A stretch of DNA of 64,000 bases from contig NZ_CP011452.2 in NCBI RefSeq assembly GCF_001008165.2, forward strand, positions 1,302,001-1,366,000, in the 5' to 3' direction. Of this stretch, positions 50,807 to 60,212 are shown in pieces. The notes under the pieces are model-generated. The model did no database searches and had not been told where the DNA came from. It saw only the letters and a program-made list of their open reading frames with translations. The position numbers were made by a program, and so were the translations under genes. Position 1 is the stretch's first letter, and each line of letters starts with the position of its first letter. This DNA is from Croceibacterium atlanticum. Lineage in GTDB: Bacteria; Pseudomonadota; Alphaproteobacteria; Sphingomonadales; Sphingomonadaceae.

Positions 50807-53322
50807 ACGCCCTGCCCTGGTCCACGGCCTGGCGCATCGCCCGGCGCGACCTGCATCGGCGGTTCCGGGGGCTGCGCCTGCTGCTGATCTGCCTGTTCCT
50901 GGGCGTCGGCGCATTGGCCGCCATCGGCACGCTGACAGAAGCGATCCGCAGCGAACTGAGCGCGCAGGGCCGCATCTTCCTGGGCGGCGATCTGGAAGTG
51001 GAAGTGTGGCAACGCCCGCTGACGCAGGAGGAAAACACGTTTCTCTCCAGCTTCGGCACGCTGTCCCAGGGGCTGCGGATGCAGGCCATGGCCAGCACGG
51101 CGGATGCGGCAACGCCCGTCGAACTGAAGGCGGTTGACCGGAACTGGCCGCTTTATGGCCGGCTGGAACTGGAAGGCGGGCACAGAATGGGCGCGCCGCC
51201 GCCGGGGCAGGCATGGATCGCACCCGGCGCGGCGGAGCGGCTGGGCATCGGCCCGGGCGACATGATCACCATCGGCACCGAGGAATTGCGCGTAGGCGGC
51301 ATTATCGCGGACGAGCCGGACCGGCTGAGCGAAGGCTTTGCCCTCGGACAGAGCGTGATCGTGCCCTATGATCTGCCCGGCCGCGCTGGCCTCACCACGC
51401 CGGGCGCGATGTATGAAACCAAGACCAGGCTGCGCTTTTCCGGCAATGACGATCCGGAAGCCGTGGAAGCGGCGCTGGAACAGCGCTTCCCCGAAGCCGG
51501 GCTGGATATCCGCACGCGCAACCGCGCCTCGCCCGGGGCGGACCGTTTCGTATCGCGCATGGGTGAATTCCTGACCCTGGTCGGGCTGGCCGCGCTGGTG
51601 ATTGCCGGGATCGGCATTGGCGGCGGTGTTTCCTCCTATCTCGAAGCGCGGCGGGCCAGCATCGCGACCTTCAAGATCCTGGGGGCTACCAGCCGGGACA
51701 TCATGCGCATCTATGCCCTGCAGATCGGCGCGGCGGCGCTGGCCGGGGCCGTGGCCGGGCTGGCTGTCGGCGTGCTGGTGACGCCCCTGCTGGCACAGGC
51801 CCTGGGGGCGCTGCTGCCGGTCAATACCGGCTTGCTGATCGATCCGCCCGCCTTGCTGCGCGCGGCCGCTTTCGGCCTGCTGGTGGCGCTGATCTTCGCG
51901 TCCCCGCCGCTGGTGCGGGCGCGCAGCTATCCGGCGATGGCGCTGATGCGGGCACGCGTGGCGCCGCTGGCGGGTGAATGGCGCGGCGCGGCCCTGCCCG
52001 TCGGGCTGGGGCTCGCCGCGATTATCCTGCTGGCCATTGGCGGCGCGCAGGAAAAATTGCTGACCCTGACCTTCCTTGGCGGCGCGGCCGGAATGCTGGG
52101 CCTGCTGACACTGATCGGGTTAGCTATCCGCGCCGCTGCCCGCCGCGCGCCGCGCCCTGCCAGCCCGATCGCGCGGCTGGCGCTGGGCAATCTGCACCGG
52201 CCCGGATCGTCCACCGCTGCGCTCGTCACCGCGCTGGGTTTCGGCCTGTCCGCCTTCGTGCTGCTGGCGGCGGTGCAGACCAGCCTCGACGGCAATATCC
52301 AGCGCAGCGTGCCGGCCATTGCCCCGGATTATTTCGTGCTCGACATCCCGAAGGACCGGCTTGCGGAGTTCGAACAGCTGGTGGAGCAGGACACGCCCGG
52401 CTCCGCCGTGGATGCCGTCCCCACACTGCGCGGGGCGATCCTTGCTTATGGCCCGCAAGGGAACCAGCAACGTGTTTCCGAACTGGAAGAACTGCCCGAA
52501 GGCGCCTGGGCCCTGCGCGGCGAACGCGGACTGACCTATGCCGGCACCCTGCCCGAAGGCAATGCGCTGACCGAAGGGGAATGGTGGCCGGCAGATTATA
52601 CCGGAGAGCCGCTGGTTTCGGTCGATTCCGAACTGGCGGAAGCCGCCGGAATGCAAGTGGGCGATTACATCACCATCGGCGTTCTGGGCGTGGAACGGAC
52701 CGCGCGCATCGCCAGCCTGCGCCGGATCGACTGGGAAAGCATGGGCTTCAATTATGTGCTGATCTTCTCCCCCAATACATTGCGGGATGCACCGCATAAT
52801 GTCGCCGCCACTATTTCCCTGCCCGACGGGATGCAGGCCGGATCGCTGCTGCGCGATCTGGTGCGCGCCTTTCCATCCAGTTCAGTGATCGAAGTCGGTC
52901 CCTTGCTGACGCAGGCGCGGGAAATCCTCGACCAGGTGGCGCTGGCCATTCTTGCCGCGGCTTCGGTTGCCGTGCTGGCGGGCATTGCCGTGCTGCTGGG
53001 CGCCATAGCCGCCGCCCGCGCCGCCCGGCTTTACGACACGGTGATCCTGCGTGTGCTCGGCGCCAGCAGGCGGCAATTGCTGTTCCTGCAGCTCGCCGAA
53101 TTCGGCCTGCTCACGGTCATCCTGGCCGGTGTGGCGCTGGCGCTGGGCACCGGGCTTGGCTGGCTGGTGATCGTTCAGATCTTCGATTTCGACTGGCTGC
53201 CGGACTGGCCGCGCATCCTCGCCGTGCTCGGCGGCGGGCTGGTGCTCGTGCTCGCCTTCGCGATTGGTGCATCCCTGCCGCTGCTGCGCGCACGGCCTGC
53301 AAGGGCTTTAAGGGACCTGTGA
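50803..53322 (+). CDS. FtsX-like ABC permease (YbbP-like)
   Basis: An 839-residue permease with an N-terminal helix, a large periplasmic domain, and FtsX-type helix groups in the middle (about 260-430) and at the C-terminus; the family architecture of YbbP is two FtsX domains. Characteristic stretches are TLVGLAALVIAGIGIGGGVSSY, split by shorter quotes as GIGIGGGVSSYLEARRASIA, and VLGASRRQLLFLQLAEFG. ATG 50803 overlaps ybbA (ATGA). Together they form a two-component ABC unit as in E. coli ybbAP. Substrate unknown. Confidence 0.9.
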   Translation: MNALPWSTAWRIARRDLHRRFRGLRLLLICLFLGVGALAAIGTLTEAIRSELSAQGRIFLGGDLEVEVWQRPLTQEENTFLSSFGTLSQGLRMQAMASTADAATPVELKAVDRNWPLYGRLELEGGHRMGAPPPGQAWIAPGAAERLGIGPGDMITIGTEELRVGGIIADEPDRLSEGFALGQSVIVPYDLPGRAGLTTPGAMYETKTRLRFSGNDDPEAVEAALEQRFPEAGLDIRTRNRASPGADRFVSRMGEFLTLVGLAALVIAGIGIGGGVSSYLEARRASIATFKILGATSRDIMRIYALQIGAAALAGAVAGLAVGVLVTPLLAQALGALLPVNTGLLIDPPALLRAAAFGLLVALIFASPPLVRARSYPAMALMRARVAPLAGEWRGAALPVGLGLAAIILLAIGGAQEKLLTLTFLGGAAGMLGLLTLIGLAIRAAARRAPRPASPIARLALGNLHRPGSSTAALVTALGFGLSAFVLLAAVQTSLDGNIQRSVPAIAPDYFVLDIPKDRLAEFEQLVEQDTPGSAVDAVPTLRGAILAYGPQGNQQRVSELEELPEGAWALRGERGLTYAGTLPEGNALTEGEWWPADYTGEPLVSVDSELAEAAGMQVGDYITIGVLGVERTARIASLRRIDWESMGFNYVLIFSPNTLRDAPHNVAATISLPDGMQAGSLLRDLVRAFPSSSVIEVGPLLTQAREILDQVALAILAAASVAVLAGIAVLLGAIAAARAARLYDTVILRVLGASRRQLLFLQLAEFGLLTVILAGVALALGTGLGWLVIVQIFDFDWLPDWPRILAVLGGGLVLVLAFAIGASLPLLRARPARALRDL

Positions 53323-53323
53323 G

Positions 53324-53397
53324 TCCCCGCGCAGGCGGGAACCTCCATCATTCGGGCACCGCGCTTGCGGCACGAAGTCCCCGCCTGCGCGGGGACT
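53324..53397. repeat. Pair of REP-like palindromes after the permease
   Basis: Between convergent genes. A perfect hairpin AGTCCCCGC-CTGC-GCGGGGACT is at 53376-53397, and a less perfect copy with AGTCCCCGCGCAGGCGGGA lies at about 53322-53340. The core CCCCGC-CTGC-GCGGGG is shared with the in-gene copy at 24128-24155. It may act as a bidirectional transcription stop. Confidence 0.75.
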
Positions 53398-53410
53398 CGC
53401 GCTTGCGAAC

Positions 53411-56095
53411 CTACCAGCGGTATCGGGCGGTCACGCCGTAAGTGCGGGGATCGTTGGGATAGCCCGAAATGCCGCCCGGTTGCGCAACGGAATCGAAGAT
53501 CACGCCAATGTCGCGATCATCCAGCAGGTTCCGGCCCCACACCGACAGGGTCAGGCCCATATCGAATTCATAGGCGATCGACGCCGTCAGATCGTTGACT
53601 TCGCGGCGGAAAGGTTCCGCCGCCGTCAGCGCCGGGCCATTATCGACAATGGAACCATCCGGACCACGGACGAGAAAGCCGGGCAGGCCTTCGATCAGCT
53701 GCACATCGGACTGCCAGAGATAGGACACGCGCGGTACGAACTGCCCGTCACCCGCCGGCATTTCATATTGTGCGCCCAGCAGCACCGTCCATTCCGGAAT
53801 ACCGGCCGGACGCGTACCAGTCAGATCACCCACGGCCGATGCCTGGAAATCATCATATTTCGGATCGAGATAGGTCGCGCCGACATTCAGCGTCAGACCG
53901 GGAAGCGGCTGCGCCGTGCCTTCGAATTCAACGCCGAACGTGCTCTGCTTGCCCGCATTCAGCAGGGCGAAGCCGGTGCCGGTAAACAAATTGGACTGGA
54001 ACCCTTCGATCTCCTGATCGAACACATCGAAATTGGCGGAGAAATCGCCGAAATTGGCCTTCACCCCCAGTTCGATGACCCGCGATTCCTCCGGCCCGGC
54101 AAAGCGGCTGCCATAGGTCAGATTGTTCAGCGCCAGCCCATTGGCAATGATGGCATCCCGATCCGCCAGGAAAGGGCGGCTGTCGCGCGAAAGATTGACC
54201 GAGCTTGCCTTGAAGCCGGTGGCGTAGCTGGCATAGACATTGAGATCCGGCGTCAAATCATAAGCCAGCCGGACGGTATAGCTGAAATCATCGTCGCTGG
54301 TTGATCCGTCCTCCACCTCGTTCGGAACGTCGAGGAAGGGTGGCAGCAATTGCAGCGACCGCAGGGAAGCGAGCGGATTGGCGGCGGGATTGTCCGCATT
54401 GGCCCCGGCATAGGCCTGGGCTCCCGTCTGGATCTGGCCGAACGCCGCCATATTGGCCGCCGCGAAGGACTGGATTTCCGCCGCAGTGGCGGCCCGGCCC
54501 AGCGCCAGCGCATCGCCCACGCCCTGGGCCAGCGCGCCCTGATAGAGCAATTGCCCGCGGAAACTCGCATATTGCGGGGCATCCAGATCTATCCGCGAAA
54601 ATTCCTCGCTGGAATCGAGATGCAGCAGGAAATCCTTGCTGTCATGGGTGTAATTTCCGCCCAGAGTCAGCACCAGCCCTTCGGCCAGTTCGATATCCAG
54701 CTGACCGAAAATTGAGATGGCATCGGAATTGAGCTCGTAATGCTCGTCCGATCCGGTTCCGGGCACGAAGAACCGGCCTGTATAATCCACCCCGTCCGCC
54801 TGTCCGAAGGCGGCTTCCAGCGTGGCAATGTCCAGCGCCCCGCCGGAACCGGACTGGACGAGCAGATCGGCGTAATCGCGGAAATCCTCGCCAAAAGTGA
54901 CGCCGCCATCCTGGTCGATATTCTCATTGATATAAAATGCGCCGAGCAGGAGATCGACCCGGTCGCCCAGCGTAGCGGAAAGGCGGAATTCCTGCGTGAA
55001 CGTGCCGACACGCAGATCCTGCGCCAGCGGATAGACAAGATCGGCGCTGGTGAAATCGGCATCCTGTGCGGTGACGGCGTCCGTCTTGCGATAGGCCGTT
55101 ATCGAAGTGAGCGTGACATCGCCCAGATCCCAGTCGAACTGACCGGAAATGCCGTAATTCTCGATATCGTTGGTGGAATTGTAATTGTTGTAAACCGTCC
55201 CGGCGAAGGGCCTTTCCGGATCGGTCAGACGGCCACCCAGCGCCTGGACGGCGCCTGCCGCCGGGCCGCTCCGCAGATTGACCACGCCGCAGCAATTCTC
55301 GTCTATCGCATCGTAATCGGCGATGATCCGTGCACTGATATCGGTGCCGGGATCAAACAATAGCTGCCCGCGAACGAACCAGCGATCCCGCTCATTGGTG
55401 CGGTCGCCCGTGCCCCCGTCGCGGAAGAAGCCGTCGCGCTGGTTCAGCCCGCCCGCCAGGCTGACGGCGATGGAATCGTTCACCGGCCCGGTGACATAGC
55501 CCTTGGCCACCAGCTGATCATAATTGCCATAGGTGAGTTCGCCCCCTCCACCGAAGCTGAATTGCGGTTCCCGCGTGCTGATGGAAATGACACCGGCAGA
55601 AGCATTCTTCCCGAACAGGGTCGATTGCGGACCGCGCAGCACCTCGATCCGCTGCACGTCCGGCAAATCGGTGATCTGCGACGCCGTGCGGGACCGATAG
55701 ACATTATCGACAAAGACGCCGACCGACGGTTCGATCCCGGCATTATTGGCGCCATTGCCGAAGCCGCGAATGAAGAAATTGGTATTGGCCACGCTCTGCC
55801 GCTGGCCGACACTGAGGGAAGGAACGACCGTCTGCAGATCGCGCAGGTCGCGGATCTGGCCTCGTTCCAGCGTTTCGGCAGAGGCGACGGTCACGGCCAC
55901 CGGCGCTTCCTGCAAGGTGGTTTCCCGCTTGGTGGCGGTGACGATGATCGAATTGCCGCTGGCAATTTCCGGCATATCATCTGCCGCAGGATCCTGTGCC
56001 TGGACTGCGAAAGGAACGATCAGCGCCGTCAGGGCGACCCCGCGAAGAAATACTCCGCGGACGATGCCGGGATAACCGGCCTCGAAACTCGGCAT
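53411..56095 (-). CDS. TonB-dependent outer membrane receptor
   Basis: An 894-residue TonB-dependent receptor. The signal peptide (..GVALTALIVPFAVQAQ) is followed by a TonB-box-like SIIVTATKRETTLQEAPVAV, a plug domain with FFIRGFGNGANNAGIEPS and RIEVLRGPQSTLFGKNASAG, and a long beta-barrel ending in RYRW (aromatic last residue). This pattern is typical of sphingomonad receptors for vitamins, carbohydrates or aromatic compounds; the ligand is not identifiable. Start ATG 56095 has GGAG at about 9 nt; ATG 56110 is an alternative. No adjacent TonB or hydrolase. Confidence 0.92.
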   Translation of the reverse strand: MPSFEAGYPGIVRGVFLRGVALTALIVPFAVQAQDPAADDMPEIASGNSIIVTATKRETTLQEAPVAVTVASAETLERGQIRDLRDLQTVVPSLSVGQRQSVANTNFFIRGFGNGANNAGIEPSVGVFVDNVYRSRTASQITDLPDVQRIEVLRGPQSTLFGKNASAGVISISTREPQFSFGGGGELTYGNYDQLVAKGYVTGPVNDSIAVSLAGGLNQRDGFFRDGGTGDRTNERDRWFVRGQLLFDPGTDISARIIADYDAIDENCCGVVNLRSGPAAGAVQALGGRLTDPERPFAGTVYNNYNSTNDIENYGISGQFDWDLGDVTLTSITAYRKTDAVTAQDADFTSADLVYPLAQDLRVGTFTQEFRLSATLGDRVDLLLGAFYINENIDQDGGVTFGEDFRDYADLLVQSGSGGALDIATLEAAFGQADGVDYTGRFFVPGTGSDEHYELNSDAISIFGQLDIELAEGLVLTLGGNYTHDSKDFLLHLDSSEEFSRIDLDAPQYASFRGQLLYQGALAQGVGDALALGRAATAAEIQSFAAANMAAFGQIQTGAQAYAGANADNPAANPLASLRSLQLLPPFLDVPNEVEDGSTSDDDFSYTVRLAYDLTPDLNVYASYATGFKASSVNLSRDSRPFLADRDAIIANGLALNNLTYGSRFAGPEESRVIELGVKANFGDFSANFDVFDQEIEGFQSNLFTGTGFALLNAGKQSTFGVEFEGTAQPLPGLTLNVGATYLDPKYDDFQASAVGDLTGTRPAGIPEWTVLLGAQYEMPAGDGQFVPRVSYLWQSDVQLIEGLPGFLVRGPDGSIVDNGPALTAAEPFRREVNDLTASIAYEFDMGLTLSVWGRNLLDDRDIGVIFDSVAQPGGISGYPNDPRTYGVTARYRW

Positions 56096-56440
56096 GGTTG
56101 CGTTCTCCATCTCTCCCGCCGGCACCCGGCCCCGCTTTTGCAGGTGCAATCAGGCGCCAGCTATGTGGGACAGTTAATAGAACGCTTTGAGCGAGACACA
56201 ATTGGCGCGGCTTTATGGTTGCCACTGCAACCAGATTCTTGTTGCATTGACGCCACAGCGTCACGTTCCTGCGGGCGCACCCCCACCTTTATCCGCTTTC
56301 GCGCTTTGGTACGATCAATCTGCGGGCAGTGCAGTACGTTGTCCGTGCCCTTCGCCTTCACCCATACCGTTGCACAATCGCCACGCCTGTTGATGCTGCA
56401 AGCTCTCGCCATGGCCGTAAGCTTCGCCTAAGGACCGCCG
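56096..56440. other. Divergent intergenic region with two tight inverted repeats
   Basis: 345 bp between the receptor and the glycosyltransferase. Two perfect short hairpins with 4-nt loops lie side by side: GGTTGC-CACT-GCAACC (56217-56232) and GACGC-CACA-GCGTC (56249-56262). They could be operator half-sites for divergent promoters or part of a leader. No gene or known riboswitch. Confidence 0.5.
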
Positions 56441-57592
56441 ATGGACATCGCCGATCTCCGCGTGGCCCTGTTCAGCGGCAACTATAATTATGTACGCGAC
56501 GGTGCGAACCAGGCGCTCAATCGTCTGGTGGATTACCTGTTGCGGCAGGGCGCTTCCGTGCGCGTATATTCCCCGAAGGTTGAAAGCCCCGCTTTCGAAC
56601 CTGCCGGGGAACTGGTGGGGCTGCCCAATCTGCCCATTCCCGGTCGCGGCGAATATCGCATGCCGCTGGCCCTCTCCGCCGAGGTGAAGCGCGATCTTGA
56701 ACGGTTCCGGCCCAATGTCATGCATGTCGCCTCCCCCGATATTGCGGGCCATCGCGCGGTAACCTGGGCGCGCGAAAGGGGGCTGCCGGTGCTGGCATCG
56801 GTCCACACCCGGTTCGAAACCTATCCCCGTTATTACAACATGGCTTTCCTGGAGCCGGTGGCGGAAGCCATCCTGCGGCGATTCTACAATCGGTGCGATG
56901 CGCTGGTGGCGCCTTCGCAAAGCATGGTGGAAGTGCTGCGCGAACAGGGGATGAGCGATGACATCTCGCTTTGGGAACGCGGCGTGGACCGGGAAATCTT
57001 CAATCCCGGCCGGCGCGATACGCAATGGCGCCGCAGCCACGGCATCGCGGATGATGAACTGGCGATCGGTTTTCTCGGCCGGTTGGTAATGGAAAAAGGG
57101 CTGGACGTTTTTTCGGCCACCATCGCCGAACTTCGCGATCGCGATGTGAAGCACAAGGTGCTGGTGATCGGTGAAGGCCCCGCGCATGACTGGTTCGCGG
57201 AACGGCTGCCCGGCGCCGCCTTTGTCGGGTTCCAGCGGGGTGCGGATCTGGGCCGCGCCGTGGCCAGCATGGATGTGCTGCTGAATCCCTCCGTCACGGA
57301 AACATTCGGCAATGTCACGCTTGAAGCCATGGCCTGCGGTGTGCCCGTAGTGGCCGCCCGCGCCACTGGCAGCACCAGCCTGGTCAGCCACGGCAAGACC
57401 GGCGTGCTGGTCGAACCGGGGCAGATATCCGGCTTTGCAGATGCCATTGCCGCCTATGTGGCGGACCCTGCCTTGCGCGCGGTGCATGGCGCGGCCGGGG
57501 AAAAACGCAGCCTCGATTTCAGCTGGGACGCGATCAACAGCGAAGTAGCGAAGGCCTATATGCGCCTGATCGAGGCGCGGCAGTCAGCCTGA
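56441..57592 (+). CDS. Glycosyltransferase family 4 (alpha-mannosyl/lipid-type)
   Basis: A 383-residue GT-B glycosyltransferase. It begins RVALFSGNYNYVRDGANQAL, then VHTRFETYPRYYNMAFL, GEGPAHDWFAERLPG and the donor motif NPSVTETFGNVTLEAMACGV with the catalytic Glu residues. These are features of GDP-mannose or UDP-sugar dependent transferases that act on phospholipids (MgtA/SqdX-like). ATG 56441 follows AAGGA. Stands alone, divergent from the TonB receptor. Confidence 0.87.
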   Translation: MDIADLRVALFSGNYNYVRDGANQALNRLVDYLLRQGASVRVYSPKVESPAFEPAGELVGLPNLPIPGRGEYRMPLALSAEVKRDLERFRPNVMHVASPDIAGHRAVTWARERGLPVLASVHTRFETYPRYYNMAFLEPVAEAILRRFYNRCDALVAPSQSMVEVLREQGMSDDISLWERGVDREIFNPGRRDTQWRRSHGIADDELAIGFLGRLVMEKGLDVFSATIAELRDRDVKHKVLVIGEGPAHDWFAERLPGAAFVGFQRGADLGRAVASMDVLLNPSVTETFGNVTLEAMACGVPVVAARATGSTSLVSHGKTGVLVEPGQISGFADAIAAYVADPALRAVHGAAGEKRSLDFSWDAINSEVAKAYMRLIEARQSA

Positions 57593-57605
57593 CCGCCAAA
57601 TCCCC

Positions 57606-58049
57606 TCAGCGCAGGATGCCCTTGCGGGTCATCAACCGGGCATAAAGGGCGAAACTGCAAGTCAGCACCCACAGGACTATCGAAAACAGCAGCGCCCCCG
57701 AATTCGAGAAGATTTCCGGCGCGGGCGAAGCCGCCCGGAAGAGGGTGAGCGCCGCGATCCCCAGCAAAGAGACGACAAAGGCCGGAAAGGCATATTTGCT
57801 GCGCAACAGCAGGAGCACGGAACCGGCCACGCAGGCCCACACACCCACAGCCCAGGCCGCATCCGCCCATGCCGGGAAGGAATCGAGATAGGCCATTTCT
57901 TCCGGCCCCATCCCCGTGCTTTCCAGATAAGGCATGTTGCGCAGCCGGGTCAGCGTATAATCCACCGCGCCAACCGCATTCCACAGCAGCGATCCGATCC
58001 CGACAACCCAGAGATGCCAGGGCGCCGCGGCCCTGTTGCCCGATCGCAT
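57606..58049 (-). CDS. Four-helix membrane protein of unknown function
   Basis: A 147-residue protein with four hydrophobic segments (HLWVVGIGSLLWNAVGAVDY near residue 11, AAWAVGVWACVAGSVLLLL, FPAFVVSLLGIAALTLF and SGALLFSIVLWVLTCSFALY). The stretch WHLWVVGIGSLLWNAVGAVD is common to a family of small sphingomonad proteins of unknown role. ATG 58049 has GGAGG 8 nt upstream. It is convergent with the glycosyltransferase gene. Confidence 0.8.
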   Translation of the reverse strand: MRSGNRAAAPWHLWVVGIGSLLWNAVGAVDYTLTRLRNMPYLESTGMGPEEMAYLDSFPAWADAAWAVGVWACVAGSVLLLLRSKYAFPAFVVSLLGIAALTLFRAASPAPEIFSNSGALLFSIVLWVLTCSFALYARLMTRKGILR

Positions 58050-58156
58050 AGCCAAGCCTCCGTCCGCCAGGCCAATTTCCGGTCCTGGCGGAGGGGAGGA
58101 TACATCAAATACCCCCAACCGCCAGCGTGTTTCCCCGGCGGCCGGGCGCGTATTTT

Positions 58157-58792
58157 TTAAAGCCGTTCCACCTTGCGCGCGGCCTCGTCGATCACATCCA
58201 CGATCCGTTCGACCGTTTCCGCGTCCAGCCCGTCATCGCGCCGGTTGCGCAAGGCATTGTGCAGGTTTTCCATCGCGCGCTGGATCTGGCGGTGCGGAGA
58301 GGAACGGCGTTCCTCGCCCAGCTTCGCCAGCCGGTCGATCAGCTTTGCGGCCAGTTCCTGCTGCTCGGCCAGTTCCGCCTGCCCGGCTTCGGTGACGGAA
58401 AAGACCTTGCGCGAGCTTTCATTGGGGATTTCCGCGATCATCCCTTCATCCAGCATCATCTGCATCGTGGGATAGATCACCCCGGGGCTTGGCGCATATT
58501 CTCCCCCGGTCAGATCCTCTATTGCCTTGATCAGATCATAGCCGTGGCGCGGTTCGTCAGCCAGCAGCTTGAGCAGGACCAGCCGCAATTCGCCCCGGTC
58601 GAACATGCGCCGCCTGCCGCGGCCGCCGCCGAAGCGCCCGCCCCCGCGGCCACCGCGCCCGCCGAAGGGGCCACCCCGGCCGAAAGGGCCTTCTTCTCCA
58701 AACGGACCTTCCGGTCCGAACAGGGCGGCGAAATCCGGCCCATCCTTCTTCCATCCGCGCCGGTGATGGCGGGTGTTGCATCCATTTCTCAT
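58157..58792 (-). CDS. PadR family regulator, YqjI-like
   Basis: A 211-residue PadR-type regulator. Residues 1-62 are Gly/Phe/Arg-rich, with GPFGEEGPFGRGGPFGGRGG. The winged helix starts FDRGELRLVLLKLLADEPRH and GYDLIKAIEDLTGGEYAPSP, matching E. coli YqjI (nickel/iron-responsive) almost word for word; VIYPTMQMMLDEGMI follows. E. coli YqjI has a His/Cys-rich N-terminus that binds metal; here those ligands are missing, only one His pair and one Cys near the start. A coiled C-terminal helix dimerises. ATG 58792 has AAGGA 8 nt upstream. A perfect palindrome upstream may be its operator. Confidence 0.87.
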   Translation of the reverse strand: MRNGCNTRHHRRGWKKDGPDFAALFGPEGPFGEEGPFGRGGPFGGRGGRGGGRFGGGRGRRRMFDRGELRLVLLKLLADEPRHGYDLIKAIEDLTGGEYAPSPGVIYPTMQMMLDEGMIAEIPNESSRKVFSVTEAGQAELAEQQELAAKLIDRLAKLGEERRSSPHRQIQRAMENLHNALRNRRDDGLDAETVERIVDVIDEAARKVERL

Positions 58793-58817
58793 ATCTCAAA
58801 TCCTTTATAAGACGCAT

Positions 58818-58831
58818 TACGATATATCGTA
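58818..58831. promoter_or_regulatory. Perfect palindrome TACGATATATCGTA, likely PadR operator
   Basis: A 14-bp perfect inverted repeat 26 bp upstream of the PadR ATG and 61 bp upstream of the rarA ATG. It is A+T-rich in an otherwise G+C-rich region, and the TATCG/CGATA halves resemble the operator of E. coli YqjI. It probably autoregulates the PadR gene and may influence rarA. Confidence 0.65.
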
Positions 58832-58892
58832 GAATGGTCTGTTTACAAGAGGGGTCGCAGCAATTCGCGCAAGCCCCTATCTCTCGCAGGAC

Positions 58893-60212
58893 ATGGCCGA
58901 CTTATTCGCAGACGAAATCCCCGACACGCCCACCGAGCAGGAGCCCGCCGCCGATGCGCCGCTGGCCGACCGGCTGCGCCCGCAATCGCTGGAAGACGTG
59001 ATCGGGCAGGAACATCTGACCGGGCCGGAAGGCGCGATCGGCCGCATGGTCGGCGCCGGGCGCCTTTCCAGCATGGTGCTCTGGGGCCCGCCGGGAACCG
59101 GCAAGACCAGCATTGCCCGCCTGCTCGCGGCTGCGGTGGGTATGCGCTATGTCGCGGTAAGCGCGGTCTTTTCCGGCGTCGCAGACCTGAAGAAAGCCTT
59201 TGCCGAAGCGGAAAAGGCAAAATCCGCCGGACAGCGCACCCTCCTTTTCGTGGACGAGATCCACCGCTTCAACCGGGCGCAACAGGATGGTTTCCTGCCC
59301 TATGTGGAACGCGGAACCGTGACCCTGGTTGGCGCCACGACCGAAAATCCCAGCTTCGAACTCAACGCGGCACTGCTCAGCCGGGCGCAGGTTCTGATCC
59401 TGCACCGGCTCGACGCTGCGGCCCTGGGAAAATTGCTCGACCGGGCAGAAGAACTGGAAGGCCCCCTGCCCCTCACCCCCGCCGCGCGCGAGGCGCTGAT
59501 CGCCAGTGCCGATGGCGACGGGCGGTTCCTGCTCAACCAGGCGGAAACGCTCTATTCCGCCGGGCTGACCGAAAAGCTGGACCCCGCGCGGCTGGGCCAG
59601 TTCCTGCAGCGCCGCGTCGCCGTTTATGACAAGGACCGCGAAGGGCATTACAATCTCATTTCCGCGCTGCACAAGGCGATGCGCGGATCCGATCCGCAAG
59701 CCTCGCTCTATTATCTCGCGCGGATGATCACGGCCGGGGAGGAACCGCTCTATGTCCTGCGGCGCATCACCCGTTTCGCCTGCGAAGATATCGGCCTTGC
59801 CGATCCGCAGGCGCTGACCCAGTGCATCGCGGCCAAGGAAGCCTATCAGTTCCTCGGCTCGCCAGAGGGTGAACTGGCCATCGTGCAGGCCTGCCTCTAT
59901 TGCGCGACCGCCCCGAAATCCAACGCAGCCTACAAGGCGCAGAAGGCCGCCTGGCGCAGTGCGAAGGAAACGGGCAGCCTGATGCCCCCGCAGAATATCC
60001 TCAACGCCCCGACCAAGCTGATGAAGGATATCGGATACGGCAAGAACTACGCTTATGACCATGACGCGGAAGAAGGCTTTTCCGGCGCCGATTACTGGCC
60101 CGCGGAAATGGGCCCGCAAACCTATTATGCGCCGGTGGAACGCGGTTTCGAACGACAGGTGAAAGAACGAATCGCCTATTGGAACCGCCTGCGTGCGGAG
60201 CGGAATGGCTGA
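58893..60212 (+). CDS. rarA: Replication-associated recombination protein A (MgsA)
   Basis: AAA+ ATPase of the RarA/MgsA/WRNIP1 family that acts at stalled replication forks. Walker A WGPPGTGKTSIARLLA (about residues 64-79), Walker B LLFVDEIHRFNRAQQDGF, sensor 1 VGATTENPSFELN. The C-terminal part carries the tetramerisation region. N-terminal DRLRPQSLEDVIGQEHL is family-typical. 439 residues; ATG 58893. It overlaps the following gene by 8 bp. Confidence 0.95.
   Translation: MADLFADEIPDTPTEQEPAADAPLADRLRPQSLEDVIGQEHLTGPEGAIGRMVGAGRLSSMVLWGPPGTGKTSIARLLAAAVGMRYVAVSAVFSGVADLKKAFAEAEKAKSAGQRTLLFVDEIHRFNRAQQDGFLPYVERGTVTLVGATTENPSFELNAALLSRAQVLILHRLDAAALGKLLDRAEELEGPLPLTPAAREALIASADGDGRFLLNQAETLYSAGLTEKLDPARLGQFLQRRVAVYDKDREGHYNLISALHKAMRGSDPQASLYYLARMITAGEEPLYVLRRITRFACEDIGLADPQALTQCIAAKEAYQFLGSPEGELAIVQACLYCATAPKSNAAYKAQKAAWRSAKETGSLMPPQNILNAPTKLMKDIGYGKNYAYDHDAEEGFSGADYWPAEMGPQTYYAPVERGFERQVKERIAYWNRLRAERNG

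Noticed and set aside
56217-56232. GCCACTG as part of a cobalamin riboswitch ahead of the receptor gene
   Set aside because: The other conserved cobalamin-riboswitch elements are missing, and the orientation does not match the receptor transcript; it is part of a short hairpin.
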